NCBI RefSeq assembly: GCF_036248255.1
Contig: NZ_CP109178.1
Location: forward strand, 186,001-250,000
Origin: Streptomyces sp. NBC_01717
GTDB taxonomy: Bacteria > Actinomycetota > Actinomycetes > Streptomycetales > Streptomycetaceae
Direction of reading: 5' to 3'
Length of the DNA stretch: 64,000 nt
In this document: positions 8,672 through 17,358 of the stretch, piece after piece
Position numbering within the stretch: position 1 is the first letter of the stretch
Layout: each line of letters begins with the position of its first letter
Made by a program: the position numbers and the translations under genes
Notes under the pieces: generated by a model
What the model was told of the DNA's origin: nothing
The model's database searches: none
The model's input: only the letters and a program-made list of their open reading frames with translations

Positions 8672-9079
8672 TCAGCCCTCGTCGGGCCTCAGACGCAGTG
8701 AGATGCTGTTGATGCAGTAGCGCTGATCGGTCGGGGTGGGAAAGCCCTCACCCTCGAATACGTGCCCGAGATGCGATCCGCAGCGGGCGCAGCGGACCTC
8801 GGTTTGTACCTCGCCGTACGACCGGTCTTCGGCCAGTTCGACTGCGGCTGCGTCCTTCGGGTCGAAGAAGGAGGGCCAGCCACAGCCGGAGTCGAACTTT
8901 GCTTCTGAGGTGAAGAGTTCGGCACCACAGGCACGGCAGGAGTAGACGCCTCTCGTCTTGATGTCGGTGTACTCGCCTGTGAATGGCATCTCCGTGGCAG
9001 CGCGGCGCAGGACCTGGTATTCGGCAGGGAGCAGCTCGGCGCGCCACCGCTCGTCCGGCTTTTCAATTTCGTACGACAT
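8672..9079 (-). CDS. msrB: Peptide-methionine (R)-S-oxide reductase MsrB
   Basis: This 135-residue enzyme reduces methionine-R-sulfoxide in proteins using thioredoxin. All family marks are present: zinc ligands Cys48 and Cys51 (CRAC) and Cys97 and Cys100 (CARC), the GCGWPSFF block, HLGHVFEG, and the catalytic Cys122 in RYCINSISL. The length is normal for a single-domain MsrB. The start at ATG 9079 is preceded by GAGG with suitable spacing. The matching MsrA is encoded separately at 11500-12009. The alpha/beta hydrolase gene lies just upstream on the same strand with about a 97-base gap, so co-transcription is possible but not shown. Confidence 0.95.
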   Translation of the reverse strand: MSYEIEKPDERWRAELLPAEYQVLRRAATEMPFTGEYTDIKTRGVYSCRACGAELFTSEAKFDSGCGWPSFFDPKDAAAVELAEDRSYGEVQTEVRCARCGSHLGHVFEGEGFPTPTDQRYCINSISLRLRPDEG

Positions 9080-9176
9080 GAAGCTCAACCTCACAACAGA
9101 TGTTAACGGGGAAGGGTGGGGGGAACGGTCCAGGCCCGGCCATCGGGACGGTCGCACATCGCTCCCGTGCCCGCGG

Positions 9177-10157
9177 TCAGACGTCCGTGCCAAAAGCTTG
9201 CCTGAGCGTGGCGATGACCTGGGCAGTTGCTGCGCGGGCTGCGTGCGCGGACGCCAGTGCGTTGAGCATGACGAAGTCGTGTGTGGTCCCGCCGTACCGG
9301 GTCGCGGTGACCGACACTCCCGCAGCGCGGAGCTTCGCCGCGTACGCCTCACCTTCGTCCCGCAGGACGTCGGCCTCCGCGGTGATGACGAGCGCCGGGG
9401 GCAGGCCGGAGAGCTGCTCCTCGGTTGCCCGCAGCGGACTGGCGGTGATCTCGGCGCGTTGCGTCTCGTCGGTCGTGTACTGGTCCCAGAACCGTTGCAT
9501 GGCGTCGCGGCGCAGGGGGTGGGTCTCGACGGACTGGTGATGGGAGCGGGTATCGAAGCTCGCGTTGGTGATGGGGTAGAACAGCACCTGCTGGATGAAT
9601 GAGACGTCCCCGCGTTCCTTGGCCAGCAGTGTCAGGGCCGCGGCTATGTTGCCGCCTGCTGAGTCGCCGACGACGGCCAGCCGTTCGGGGTCGATGCCGT
9701 GTTCGGCGCCCTGGCTCGTCAGCCATCGGGCCACCGCGTAGCACTCCTCCAGCGCGAAGGGGTAGCCCGCTACGGGGGCCGGTGTGTATTCGGGGAAGAC
9801 CAGTGCGGTTCGCGCGCCCAGTGCTAGCTCACGCACCAGCCGCCCGTGTGTGTCGGCATTGCCGAAGGCCCAGCCAGGGCCGTGGATGTACAAGGTGGCG
9901 GGCAGTGTGCCGGTGACTCCCTTGGGGCGCAGGATGCGCACCGCGACGCTGCCCTTCGGTCCGCCGGAGAGCGCGACCCAGCGGTCGTCCATCTCCGGCT
10001 TGTCGTGCGCTGCGGACTGCGCTTTCTCCAGCGCGGTGCGGCCCTGCACGGGTGCTGGATCGAACGGGAACGGTGGTGGCGCGGTCGCCTCGGCGAGTTC
10101 GCGAGCGGCCGGCTCCAGAACCGGTTCCCTCTGGGGTGGGACGTAGTCAGGCATCAT
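9177..10157 (-). CDS. Alpha/beta hydrolase of the hormone-sensitive-lipase type
   Basis: This 326-residue esterase-like protein has Ser166 in GDSAGG as nucleophile, Asp263 in ADVLRDE and His293 in TTHDF. The oxyanion motif is HGPGW (92-96) rather than the usual HGGGW, a single replacement that could affect activity. Two adjacent ATG codons follow AAGGAATT. A degraded copy of the same gene lies at 15770-15970. Both copies carry the same 19-bp motif upstream, and the S8 peptidase shares it. Substrates of such esterases are usually short acyl esters; the true substrate is unknown. Confidence 0.88.
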   Translation of the reverse strand: MMPDYVPPQREPVLEPAARELAEATAPPPFPFDPAPVQGRTALEKAQSAAHDKPEMDDRWVALSGGPKGSVAVRILRPKGVTGTLPATLYIHGPGWAFGNADTHGRLVRELALGARTALVFPEYTPAPVAGYPFALEECYAVARWLTSQGAEHGIDPERLAVVGDSAGGNIAAALTLLAKERGDVSFIQQVLFYPITNASFDTRSHHQSVETHPLRRDAMQRFWDQYTTDETQRAEITASPLRATEEQLSGLPPALVITAEADVLRDEGEAYAAKLRAAGVSVTATRYGGTTHDFVMLNALASAHAARAATAQVIATLRQAFGTDV

Positions 10158-10291
10158 AATTCCTTGGCTGGTGAGGGTACCGCGCGCAGGGCACGGAGAT
10201 CACCGCAGGTAAACGCCCGTTGATTGTCAAGGGCTGGCCGAAACCGTGTAGCGCGGGGCTGCGTGCAATTCAACTTTCCCAAGAGCGTCTG

Positions 10292-10310
10292 TGCATCGAT
10301 CATGTGACTG
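10292..10310 (-). promoter_or_regulatory. Conserved 19-bp motif upstream of the alpha/beta hydrolase
   Basis: Read toward the hydrolase, the sequence is CAGTCACATGATCGATGCA, about 135 bases upstream of its start. It matches the copies near 4624 and 15617 at 17 of 19 positions or better. Confidence 0.5.
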
Positions 10311-10438
10311 TGGGCGCGTTCGCGCGTGTGTGACAGCCGACGTGGCGGAGAGCCTTCAGAACGCCCGCCGGCCAGGCGATCATCGCCCTGGAGTCCTGTC
10401 GGGATCGGCGCTCACCGTGAATGATCGACAACGGCCTC

Positions 10439-10873
10439 TCAGGTGCGCTCGTCGCCGCCGTTCAGGAGCAGGAGCAGTTGCAGCGCCTCGAGGTAGATCC
10501 ACACCAGGGTCAATGTGAGGCCGAAGGCCGCCAGCCAGGACTCCTCGCGTGGCGCACTCATCGACAGGCAGCAACACCCACGCAAGGACGGCGGAGAACA
10601 CGACCATGCCCAGTGTCATTGCTGTCCGGGCCACGACGTCGTCGATAGTCATCGCACTGCCGGATACCTGCTGCGCAGCAGCGAGCTGGGTGTCAGGCGG
10701 AGTGCCCGCGTTCTGTGCTGTCTGAGTGGGGCTGGGCGTGTCCTGCGCGTAGGGGTTGACGATCGCGGCGGAGTCATCGGTGTGCGGCTTCGGCTTCTGT
10801 TCGTTGAAGCCCTGTTGCTGCGGTTGAACACCCGTTGCGAGAAGACGGGATTGCTGCTCTGTAATTCACTCAT
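10439..10873 (-). pseudogene. Bax inhibitor-1/YccA-like membrane protein, internally deleted
   Basis: Reading from ATG 10873, the start SSNPVFSQR and, after a frameshift, the segment MTIDDVVARTAMTLG...VLAWVLLPVD match the N-terminal third of Streptomyces Bax-inhibitor-1/YccA proteins. The sequence then jumps to the family's C-terminus (REESWLAAFGLTLTLVWIYLEALQLLLLL), in another frame, ending at 10439. Roughly 150 residues holding most transmembrane helices are missing, and the two halves are in different frames. Intact family members have about 280-300 residues. The gene is therefore dead. Confidence 0.7.
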
Positions 10874-11499
10874 TCCTCTGTGGTCGCATCCCTGGTTTCG
10901 ACAGGGATCTGGGATCCGAGTACCGGCACTGCGGGATGCCCAGAACGGCTTTCATCCGTGCCCTATGACGTGGGTGCCGACAGCGTCAGTCGCCCGTCAA
11001 CGAGGAGGGGCGTTGGGGGACCTGTCTTCTTCTGGGTAAGGCCATGGGGCATGCCTGGGACAGTGCGCGCTCCTGACCTTCGCCGCGGCACGAGACAACT
11101 TCGAACTCGACGCCGTCATCGCCGCCTTCCGCCCAACCTAGCGGCGGCTCGGGCAGGAACGGCGCCAGGAAGGTTCCGGTCCCCATGAAGGCGGAATCCG
11201 CGCCCGGATGTTGTCCGATCGTGCAACACCGGGAGGTGATGGTCTTGCACCGCGGTGCAAGAGGAGGACGGTCGTGAACAGCCCGCACAGCGCCCGAGGT
11301 CAGGCTGCGGTGGGGAACCAGCCCTCCAACCTGGTGGGACCGTCTTGTCCATGGATGCGCTCGCCCATGCGTCGGGGAGGAACAGCCACGTCGGCTGGAC
11401 GCGGGCGGACCTGCCACCCAGGCAATCCCTTTGTGCGGACGCCCGCCTCGAACGCGCCGCGGTGCTGACATTTTGCCCCTGGCCGACGAAGCGGCAGGA
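10874..11499. other. Gene-free region with an unrecognised coding remnant
   Basis: No intact gene is supported. On the plus strand, 11046-11141 reads LGQCALLTFAAARDNFELDAVIAAFRPT before a stop. It looks like the tail of a real protein, but I do not recognise it. The remainder shows no feature. Confidence 0.35.
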
Positions 11500-12009
11500 T
11501 CAGGCGTCGGCCCGTTTCGGCAGCTGCCAGTTCGGTCGCGGAAAGTGGCAGGTGTACCCGGCCGGATAGCGCGTCAGATAGTCCTGATGCTCCGGCTCGG
11601 CTTCCCAGAATGCGTCGGCCGGCACAACTTCAGTCACGACACTTCCCGGCCACAGGCCAGACGCCTCGACATCGGCGATGGTGTCCTGCGCGACGCGCCG
11701 CTGCTCGCCGTCGAGGTAGAAGATGACGGAGCGATAGCTGGCGCCGAAGTCGTTCCCCTGCCGGTTCTTCGTCGTTGGGTCGTGGATCTGGAAGAAGTAC
11801 TCCAGGATGGTGCGGTAGTCGGTGACGGCAGGGTCGAAGGTGATCTCGATCGACTCTGCGTGGTTTCCGTGGTTGCCATAGGTCGGACGGGGCATGTCGC
11901 CGCCGCTGTATCCCACCCGGGTATCCACGACACCGGGGAGCGTCCGGAGCAGATCCTGCATGCCCCAGAAGCAGCCGCCCGCGAGCCATGCTCTCTCAAG
12001 TTCGCTCAT
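11500..12009 (-). CDS. msrA: Peptide-methionine (S)-S-oxide reductase MsrA
   Basis: This 169-residue enzyme reduces methionine-S-sulfoxide. The catalytic Cys13 is in GGCFWG, followed by [13 protein letters not shown], the HAE motif and FFQIHDPTT, all typical of MsrA. The C-terminus lacks the usual recycling Cys pair, so thioredoxin or another thiol would have to reduce the sulfenic acid directly. ATG 12009 is taken as start because the conserved [12 protein letters not shown] follows at once. An in-frame ATG at 12021 has an adjacent AAGG and is an alternative. The stereo-partner MsrB is at 8672-9079. Confidence 0.93.
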   Translation of the reverse strand: MSELERAWLAGGCFWGMQDLLRTLPGVVDTRVGYSGGDMPRPTYGNHGNHAESIEITFDPAVTDYRTILEYFFQIHDPTTKNRQGNDFGASYRSVIFYLDGEQRRVAQDTIADVEASGLWPGSVVTEVVPADAFWEAEPEHQDYLTRYPAGYTCHFPRPNWQLPKRADA

Positions 12010-12621
12010 AACTTTGTTCATCCTTCTTCCATGTTCAGGAACACACGCATACAGGTCGGTGCCCGTCCAGGGCGACGGGGCGGAAACGTCTGGGCTGAGG
12101 TACTTCCGGGCAACCCACGCGTCTGGCCGGTTCGTACTCCTGCGGTCTGCTGCCGGCAGTATTTCGGCGGCGGACAGCCCGGCACGAAGGCCCAGACTGC
12201 TGGCCCGTACCCCCACGTCACCGCCGTCTGCACCCATGACCACATCAAGGAGGGTTGCGGCCACCCGTCGCAGCGGACCGTGTCAAGCGTCCGAGGTGCT
12301 TCACAGAGCCTGCCGGATGTCGTTCGGGCGTCGCACGGACAACGGCGATCGGTTTGTTCAGGTGTATTTGTCGCAGGCGGCACGCCTTGCCAGCCTCTTC
12401 TTGGGTGTCTCATCTGTACGTACGAAAGGTGACGAGTGCATGGGAAAGCCGGTCCCGCGCTGCGGTCTCACGCCCTGAGACATGGGACCGCAGCCGGGGG
12501 TGTTGCGGGACCCGCCGTTTGAGGGGGCCGGATAGGGTCGGCCCAGTATCCGAGTGTTCATGTGTAGGCGGCTTGGGGCGCCCGTGGACGGGACGCTCTG
12601 TGCGGCCGCGTGCCCCGGGGC
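12010..12621. other. Intergenic region, nothing recognised
   Basis: About 610 bases upstream of msrA contain no gene I can support. Open frames on both strands have no ribosome-binding site or recognisable motif. The right end is the terminator-like hairpin of the epoxide hydrolase gene. Confidence 0.4.
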
Positions 12622-12653
12622 GGCGGGACGGCTCGGTGTCGAGCCGCCCCGCC
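12622..12653 (-). terminator. GC-rich hairpin after the epoxide hydrolase gene
   Basis: A 14-base stem (GGCGGGACGGCTCG against CGAGCCGCCCCGCC, one mismatch) with a GTGT loop lies 33 bases past the stop codon. There is no T-tract, which is usual for Streptomyces terminators. Confidence 0.6.
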
Positions 12654-12686
12654 TTGCTACGGCCTCGGGCATGCGGAGGGCGGCCG

Positions 12687-13883
12687 TCAGCGCATGGAGC
12701 GGAAGCCGGTGCGGACCTCGTTCACGAAGAGCTCCGGCTGCTCCCAGGCGGCAAAGTGACCGCCCTTGGGGAGCCGGTTGTAGTGCACGAGGTTCGGGTA
12801 GGCTTCCTTCGTCCAGCTCTTGGGGGCCTGGTACAGCTCATCCGGGAAGACGCTCACGGCGGTCGGCAGCTTGACGCCCTTGACGCCGAAGAACAGAGAC
12901 GTGTTCTCCCCGTACAGGCGCGCCGCGGAGACCGCGGTGTTCGTCAGCCAGAACAGGGTGATGTTGTCCAGGACATCGTCGCGGGTCAAGCCCTCGCTCA
13001 CGCCGTTGAAGGAGCGGGTGATCAGCTCCAGGCTGGCCTTGTCGTGGTCGAGCATGAAGGCCGCCAGGCCCACCGGGGAGTCCGCCAGGGCCGTCAGCGA
13101 CTGCGGGCGCGAGCCCATCATGTACGCGTAGTAAGCGTGCCGGTACATGAAGTCCAGCTGCTCCACCGTCTGCTTCTCCTCGTCGCTGAGGACGACGCCG
13201 GACGGCAGCGGGTTGCCGGCGATGAGGGCGCGCTCGATGGCGGGCGGGGTGACACCGGCCATGTTGCTGTGGATGCCGACCAGGCCCACGGGCTCCTGCA
13301 CGCCCATGAAGTCCGTGACGATCGCACCCCAGTCGCCGCCCTGCGCGACGTACTTGGTGTAACCCAGGCGCTTCATCAGCTCGCCCCACGCACGGGCGAT
13401 CCGCTCGGGGTCCCAGCCCTTCGCGGTGGGCTTGCCGGAGAAGCCGTAGCCGGGCATCGACGGGATCACCACATGGAAGGCGTCCGAGGCGTCACCGCCG
13501 TGGGCCGTCGGGTTCGTGAGCGGCTCGATGATCTTCAGCTGCTCGACGACCGAGCCCGGCCAGCCGTGCGTGACGATCACCGGCAGCGCGTTCTCGTGCT
13601 TGGAACGGACGTGGATGAAGTGGATGTCCAGACCGTCGATCTCGGTGATGAACTGCGGGTAGGAGTTCAGCTTCGCCTCGACCTTGCGCCAGTCGTACTC
13701 CTTCGCCCAGTACCGCGCCAGCTTCTGCATCGTGGCGAGCTGGGTGCCCTGGGACTGGTCGCCGACGGTCTCCTTCTCGGGGAAACGCGTGGCCTCGATG
13801 CGCGCCCGCAGGTCCTTGAGGTCCGCCTCGGGGAACTCGAACGTGAACGGACGGATCGCATGCTGGTCAGAGGTAACAGACAT
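12687..13883 (-). CDS. Epoxide hydrolase (alpha/beta fold, EHN-domain family)
   Basis: This 398-residue protein hydrates epoxides to diols. The N-terminal EHN lid (IRPFTFEFPEADLKDLRARI) is followed by the alpha/beta core. That core has the oxyanion motif HGWPG at 106-110, PSMPGYGFS, the nucleophile Asp184 in GGDWG, and the catalytic His376 in KGGHFAAWEQP. Two lid tyrosines are expected to activate the epoxide, and YRHAYYAYM is a candidate. The length and order match microsomal-type bacterial epoxide hydrolases. ATG 13883 has AGGAG seven bases upstream. The gene is monocistronic, with a hairpin after the stop. It probably serves detoxification or breakdown of an aromatic or polyketide epoxide. 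Confidence 0.92.
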   Translation of the reverse strand: MSVTSDQHAIRPFTFEFPEADLKDLRARIEATRFPEKETVGDQSQGTQLATMQKLARYWAKEYDWRKVEAKLNSYPQFITEIDGLDIHFIHVRSKHENALPVIVTHGWPGSVVEQLKIIEPLTNPTAHGGDASDAFHVVIPSMPGYGFSGKPTAKGWDPERIARAWGELMKRLGYTKYVAQGGDWGAIVTDFMGVQEPVGLVGIHSNMAGVTPPAIERALIAGNPLPSGVVLSDEEKQTVEQLDFMYRHAYYAYMMGSRPQSLTALADSPVGLAAFMLDHDKASLELITRSFNGVSEGLTRDDVLDNITLFWLTNTAVSAARLYGENTSLFFGVKGVKLPTAVSVFPDELYQAPKSWTKEAYPNLVHYNRLPKGGHFAAWEQPELFVNEVRTGFRSMR

Positions 13884-14139
13884 GGTGGTCTCCTTGATGT
13901 CTAAATGAATTGCAGGTGAGGCAGGATCCGGCGCCGAGTTCGCAGAAGTATCCGCGACTCGTCTCCCCCGCCGGTGCAGGGTCGTGTGACCCGATCCCGC
14001 TTTCCGGCGCAGTTCCAATATTGGGCGTGGGATGCCGCCTCGGTAATCTGGAATGTGACCTAGATTCCGCAGGGGTGGTGCCGTTCTTCCTCGGTAACTT
14101 GACGCGGCATCTCACTGGTGTCGCGGCCAGTCATGCGAC

Positions 14140-14760
14140 TTAGGTGATGTCGTTTGGGTCATCGGGCAGACCGGAGGAAGACGCCTGCAATGTGCGTCTG
14201 GCACGTAGATGATTGCGGCCTTCTCGTAGGGGTGGCGATGCCTCGTCACCCCGGTTCAGGCGGTCGATGCGCCGCTCGGCGCGGTTGCGCTGTTTCGCGT
14301 GCCGTCGGCCGGTGCCTCCTGTCTCGCCTGCCGTGACAGTCAATGGCCACGCCGGCCGGCCGGGGGGGTCACCGCGCGGGCCCTGCGCAGGTAGTGGTGG
14401 AACGCTCGAGAGGTGTATGCCTTGTGGGCCAGGACTCCATCCGGCCTGGTGCGGGGCGCGTCGTCTTGGGCGGGGAACGCGCACGCAGACCGTGACATCG
14501 GCGAAGGCCGGCCCGTCTTCGGGCCCACAGCGGCGACGCCATGAACGCTTGCAGTGCCTGCGCCACGCTGTCCCCTGGCCCGGTGTGCCCGTGCCGCATC
14601 CATACCATCCCGGGCGCCGGCCTTGGAGTTGGCACCCGTGCAACCGTGACCAGCGCCTTGGCCGCGCGGCCTGCCCGAGAGGGCCCGGGTCCTACGATCA
14701 GGCGGAGAAGCCGGGCAGATTGGCGGCCATCCCATGCCCTGAGCAAAAGGCGCCGGAGCG
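14140..14760 (-). pseudogene. Degenerate IS5-family transposase
   Basis: Pieces in three frames on the minus strand resemble the C-terminal half of IS5/IS427-type transposases. PRTRPDGVLAHKAYTSRAFHHYLRR corresponds to the second-Asp region, and KQRNRAERRIDRLNRG to the R-N-x-x-E-R signature near the catalytic Glu. Frameshifts separate them, and the N-terminal half is missing. Compare the intact element at 27569-28570. No terminal repeats are left. Confidence 0.6.
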
Positions 14761-14931
14761 ATCACTTCGGAATCAAGTCTGTGGTCAGGGCTCAGGCGTT
14801 CCTCTCGTGCCCAGCCGTCGCCCGTCTCAGTACATAGGACACGGTCTTCAGTCAGCTGACAGATGCCCAGGACGGGCCCTGACGGTCAAGGTGGACAGAA
14901 CACTCCCGCATCCTGAAAGGGGCGCCGCCCC

Positions 14932-15399
14932 ATGCCACTCGAGAAGCCAGACCTTTCGGCTCGCGACCGGTGCGACTACGGCATGCGCTCGCTGCGCCTG
15001 CGTATCAACAGGGTCCTTCGGTCATCGATCCGTCTCCCGCTCAAGGCAGAATTTCATTACACCGAGGCGGACCCTCTTGTCGTGCTGTTGGAACTGCGCC
15101 CGCCGGGGGGCGGTGTGGTCACGTGGACAGTCTCGCGTGACCTGCTCTTCGACGGCACCGAGGAACCAAGCGGCATGGGGGACTTGAGGTTGTGGCCGTC
15201 GGTCGTCCAAGGACGCCGTGTGGTGTACATGAGGCTGGAAGGACATGGCCGGTCATGCCTTCTCGAGATGGATCGAGGGCAGCTGGAGGAATGGCTGATG
15301 GAGACCTTCGATCTGGTTCATCCCGGCACGGAGTTCTGCCAGGTCGACTGGGACGCCAGTGCGGCTGCCCTCGTCGAAGGGAAGCGGAATCAGCCCTGA
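14932..15399 (+). CDS. SsgA-like protein (sporulation / cell-division regulator)
   Basis: This 155-residue protein shows the SsgA-like pattern: LRLRINRVLRSSIRLPLKAEF near the N-terminus, a WTVSRDLLFDGTEEPSGMGDLRLWP core and a C-terminal LEEWLMETFDLVHPGTE. SsgA-like proteins are found only in sporulating actinomycetes. They control FtsZ positioning, septum formation and spore-wall assembly. The N-terminus is about 20 residues longer than many paralogues. ATG 14932 follows GAAAGGGG by ten bases. It is alone among pseudogenes. Which paralogue it corresponds to (SsgB-G or a strain-specific one) cannot be decided here. Confidence 0.85.
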   Translation: MPLEKPDLSARDRCDYGMRSLRLRINRVLRSSIRLPLKAEFHYTEADPLVVLLELRPPGGGVVTWTVSRDLLFDGTEEPSGMGDLRLWPSVVQGRRVVYMRLEGHGRSCLLEMDRGQLEEWLMETFDLVHPGTEFCQVDWDASAAALVEGKRNQP

Positions 15400-15769
15400 A
15401 TGAGGAGCCACAGAGCGCAGAGGTCAAGGTACGCAGGGACAAATCCCGTATGAGATCGCCCTTGGTGGAGCCACGCTCGCCGGGGCAGGGACAACCGGGC
15501 AGTGTCCCCGGCCGCGGATGCATACGGTCAGCCAGGGCGGCCGGGTCAACGACACCGGCGTGCGATCGGCGGCAGTGGTTTCAGCGTTGGCCTGTCGAAA
15601 GTGCACCGAGGGTTCTCAGTCACATGACTGATGCACAGGCGCTGCCGCAGGAGTACGGACGCAAGCAGCGGTCTTGGTGATCACTGGGGCGTCGTCCACC
15701 TGCATTGAATTCATGTGCGTGTGCCACTGCCTTCGCTCCGTTCGCCCGGGGCTGTCCTGTGCGCCGCGA
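15400..15769. other. Intergenic region with the third 19-bp motif
   Basis: No gene is supported. The region contains the motif at 15617-15635 upstream of the decayed hydrolase copy; otherwise nothing is recognised. Confidence 0.4.
15617..15635 (+). promoter_or_regulatory. Conserved 19-bp motif upstream of a hydrolase pseudogene
   Basis: The sequence CAGTCACATGACTGATGCA has its first 14 bases forming a palindrome (CAGTCA-CA-TGACTG). It is the most symmetric of the three copies and keeps the same orientation relative to the following hydrolase remnant. Confidence 0.5.
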
Positions 15770-15975
15770 CGCGACCATGCAGTGGTTCTGGGAGCAGTAC
15801 AGCGAGGCACACGAGTGCACCGCGCGGAGCTCCGCACGTGCGCTGCGGCCGCTGAGGAGCAGCTCGCCGGTCTGTTCCGGGGCTTGTCATCGCCGCGGCG
15901 GCCGACGTCCTGCGGGACGGAGGTGAGGCGTACGGGATGAAGCTCCGCGCTGTGGCAGTGGCCAGGGTGAGTCCC
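15770..15975 (+). pseudogene. Decayed copy of the alpha/beta hydrolase
   Basis: In successive frames the plus strand reads RRDATMQWFWEQYSE, EEQLAGL and LVIAAAADVLRDGGEAYGMKLRA. These match RRDAMQRFWDQYTT, EEQLSGL and LVITAEADVLRDEGEAYAAKLRA in the hydrolase at 9177-10157. At least two frameshifts separate them, and everything before (oxyanion hole, Ser) and after (His) is gone. Confidence 0.65.
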
Positions 15976-15989
15976 CCTTGTGTCGCCCG

Positions 15990-17321
15990 TCAGCCGAAGC
16001 GTCCGGTGCGGTGTGGGCGGATCGCGGCGGTGACGGCGTCGGCCAGGGCCGGCACCTCGTCCACAGTGAGAGGCGAGATGGTGATGCGGATGCCGGGCGG
16101 CGAGGAGAGCCGGAAGCGCGCGCCGGGTGCGACCGCCCAGCCGGCCTGCAGCAGCCGGGTCACCGCCCCGGTCTCGTCGGGGACCGGCACCCAGACGTTC
16201 ATGCTGCTGCGGCCGTAGGCCGTGACGCCGCGGTCGGCCAGTGCCTGCACGAGACCGTCGCGGCGCGCGGCGTAGGCGGCGGACACCGCCGCGATGTCCA
16301 CGGCGCCGGCGCGCCACAGATGGGTCACCGTGTGCTGGATCAGGTGGCTGACCCAGCCGGGGCCGAGGCGGTAGCGGCCGCGGACCCGGTCGACGGTGAG
16401 GGGGTCGCCGGTGAGGACGGCCAGGCGCAGGTCGGGGCCGTAGGCCTTGGCTGTCGAGCGGACGAGCATCCAGTGTTGTGTGCTGCCGGCGAGCGGGTGT
16501 AGCGGCAGTTCGGTGAGTCCGTGCACGTGGTCGTCGTCGATGACGAGGACCTGCGGGTGGCCAGTAAGGATGGCGCGCAGGTCCTGGGCGCGGGCGGCCG
16601 AGATCGTGGCGCCGGTGGGGTTCTGGCCGCGGTCGGTGACGATCAGCGCCCGCGCGCCCTGCCCAAGCGCCCGCTCCACGTCGTGCGGCAGGGGGCCGTC
16701 GTCGTCGACGCCGACCGGGATCGGCCGCAGTCCGAGGGCGGGGACGAGATCGAAGAGGCTGCCCCAGCCCGGGTCCTCCACCGCCACCGCGTCGCCGGGT
16801 CGCAGGTGGGCAAGGAGCGCGCGCTCCATGGCGTCGAGCGATCCGGAGGTCAGCCCGACCGGCCCGTCCGGGACGCGGTCGGCGTCGAACGCGGCGCGGG
16901 CCAGGCGGCCGAGCTCGTCATCGACCGGGGCGTGGCCGTACAGCATGGGCTGCCGGGCGTGCCGGGCGGCGGCCTCGGCCAGTGCTTCGCCGAGTGGGGG
17001 CAGCAGCGCGGTGTCCGGGTTGCCGGCGGAGAGGTCCCGTGTTCCGGGCGGCACCTCCAGGCGGATCTCGTCGTGCGCGGTGGTGGCGGGGCGCGGCCGC
17101 ACCCGGCTGCCGCGCCGGCCCGCGGTCTCGATGACGCCGCGGTCGCGCAGCAGGCGGTAGGCGGCGGCGACGGTGTTGGGGTTGACGCCGAGTTCGGTGG
17201 CGAGTTCCCGCAGCGGTGGCAGCGCGGTGCCCGGCGCAAGCGTGCCCTGTCCGATGGCCTGCTCGACGCTCGCCGCGATCTCCGCCGCACCCCGGCCCGT
17301 GAACGTGTATTCTCCTATCAC
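15990..17321 (-). CDS. MocR-type regulator (GntR helix-turn-helix plus aminotransferase domain)
   Basis: This 443-residue PLP-dependent regulator has an N-terminal GntR winged helix (residues 10-75: LPPLRELATELGVNPNTVAAAYRLLRDRGVI). It is followed by a class I aminotransferase fold with NPTG at 234-237, Asp262, and the PLP-binding Lys292 in RSTAKAYG. MocR proteins usually control vitamin B6 or amino-acid genes and are often encoded divergently from their target. Here the divergent gene at 17359 is a PNPOx-like protein with only 37 bases between. The GTG start follows a CATAAT -10-like box by eight bases, so the mRNA may be leaderless. Confidence 0.88.
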   Translation of the reverse strand: MIGEYTFTGRGAAEIAASVEQAIGQGTLAPGTALPPLRELATELGVNPNTVAAAYRLLRDRGVIETAGRRGSRVRPRPATTAHDEIRLEVPPGTRDLSAGNPDTALLPPLGEALAEAAARHARQPMLYGHAPVDDELGRLARAAFDADRVPDGPVGLTSGSLDAMERALLAHLRPGDAVAVEDPGWGSLFDLVPALGLRPIPVGVDDDGPLPHDVERALGQGARALIVTDRGQNPTGATISAARAQDLRAILTGHPQVLVIDDDHVHGLTELPLHPLAGSTQHWMLVRSTAKAYGPDLRLAVLTGDPLTVDRVRGRYRLGPGWVSHLIQHTVTHLWRAGAVDIAAVSAAYAARRDGLVQALADRGVTAYGRSSMNVWVPVPDETGAVTRLLQAGWAVAPGARFRLSSPPGIRITISPLTVDEVPALADAVTAAIRPHRTGRFG

Positions 17322-17358
17322 AAACAGTCATTATGCACTAGTTCAAAAGGATTGCGCT

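Noticed and set aside
12255..13904. 549-codon plus-strand frame
   Set aside because: It is antisense to the epoxide hydrolase, which has all catalytic motifs.
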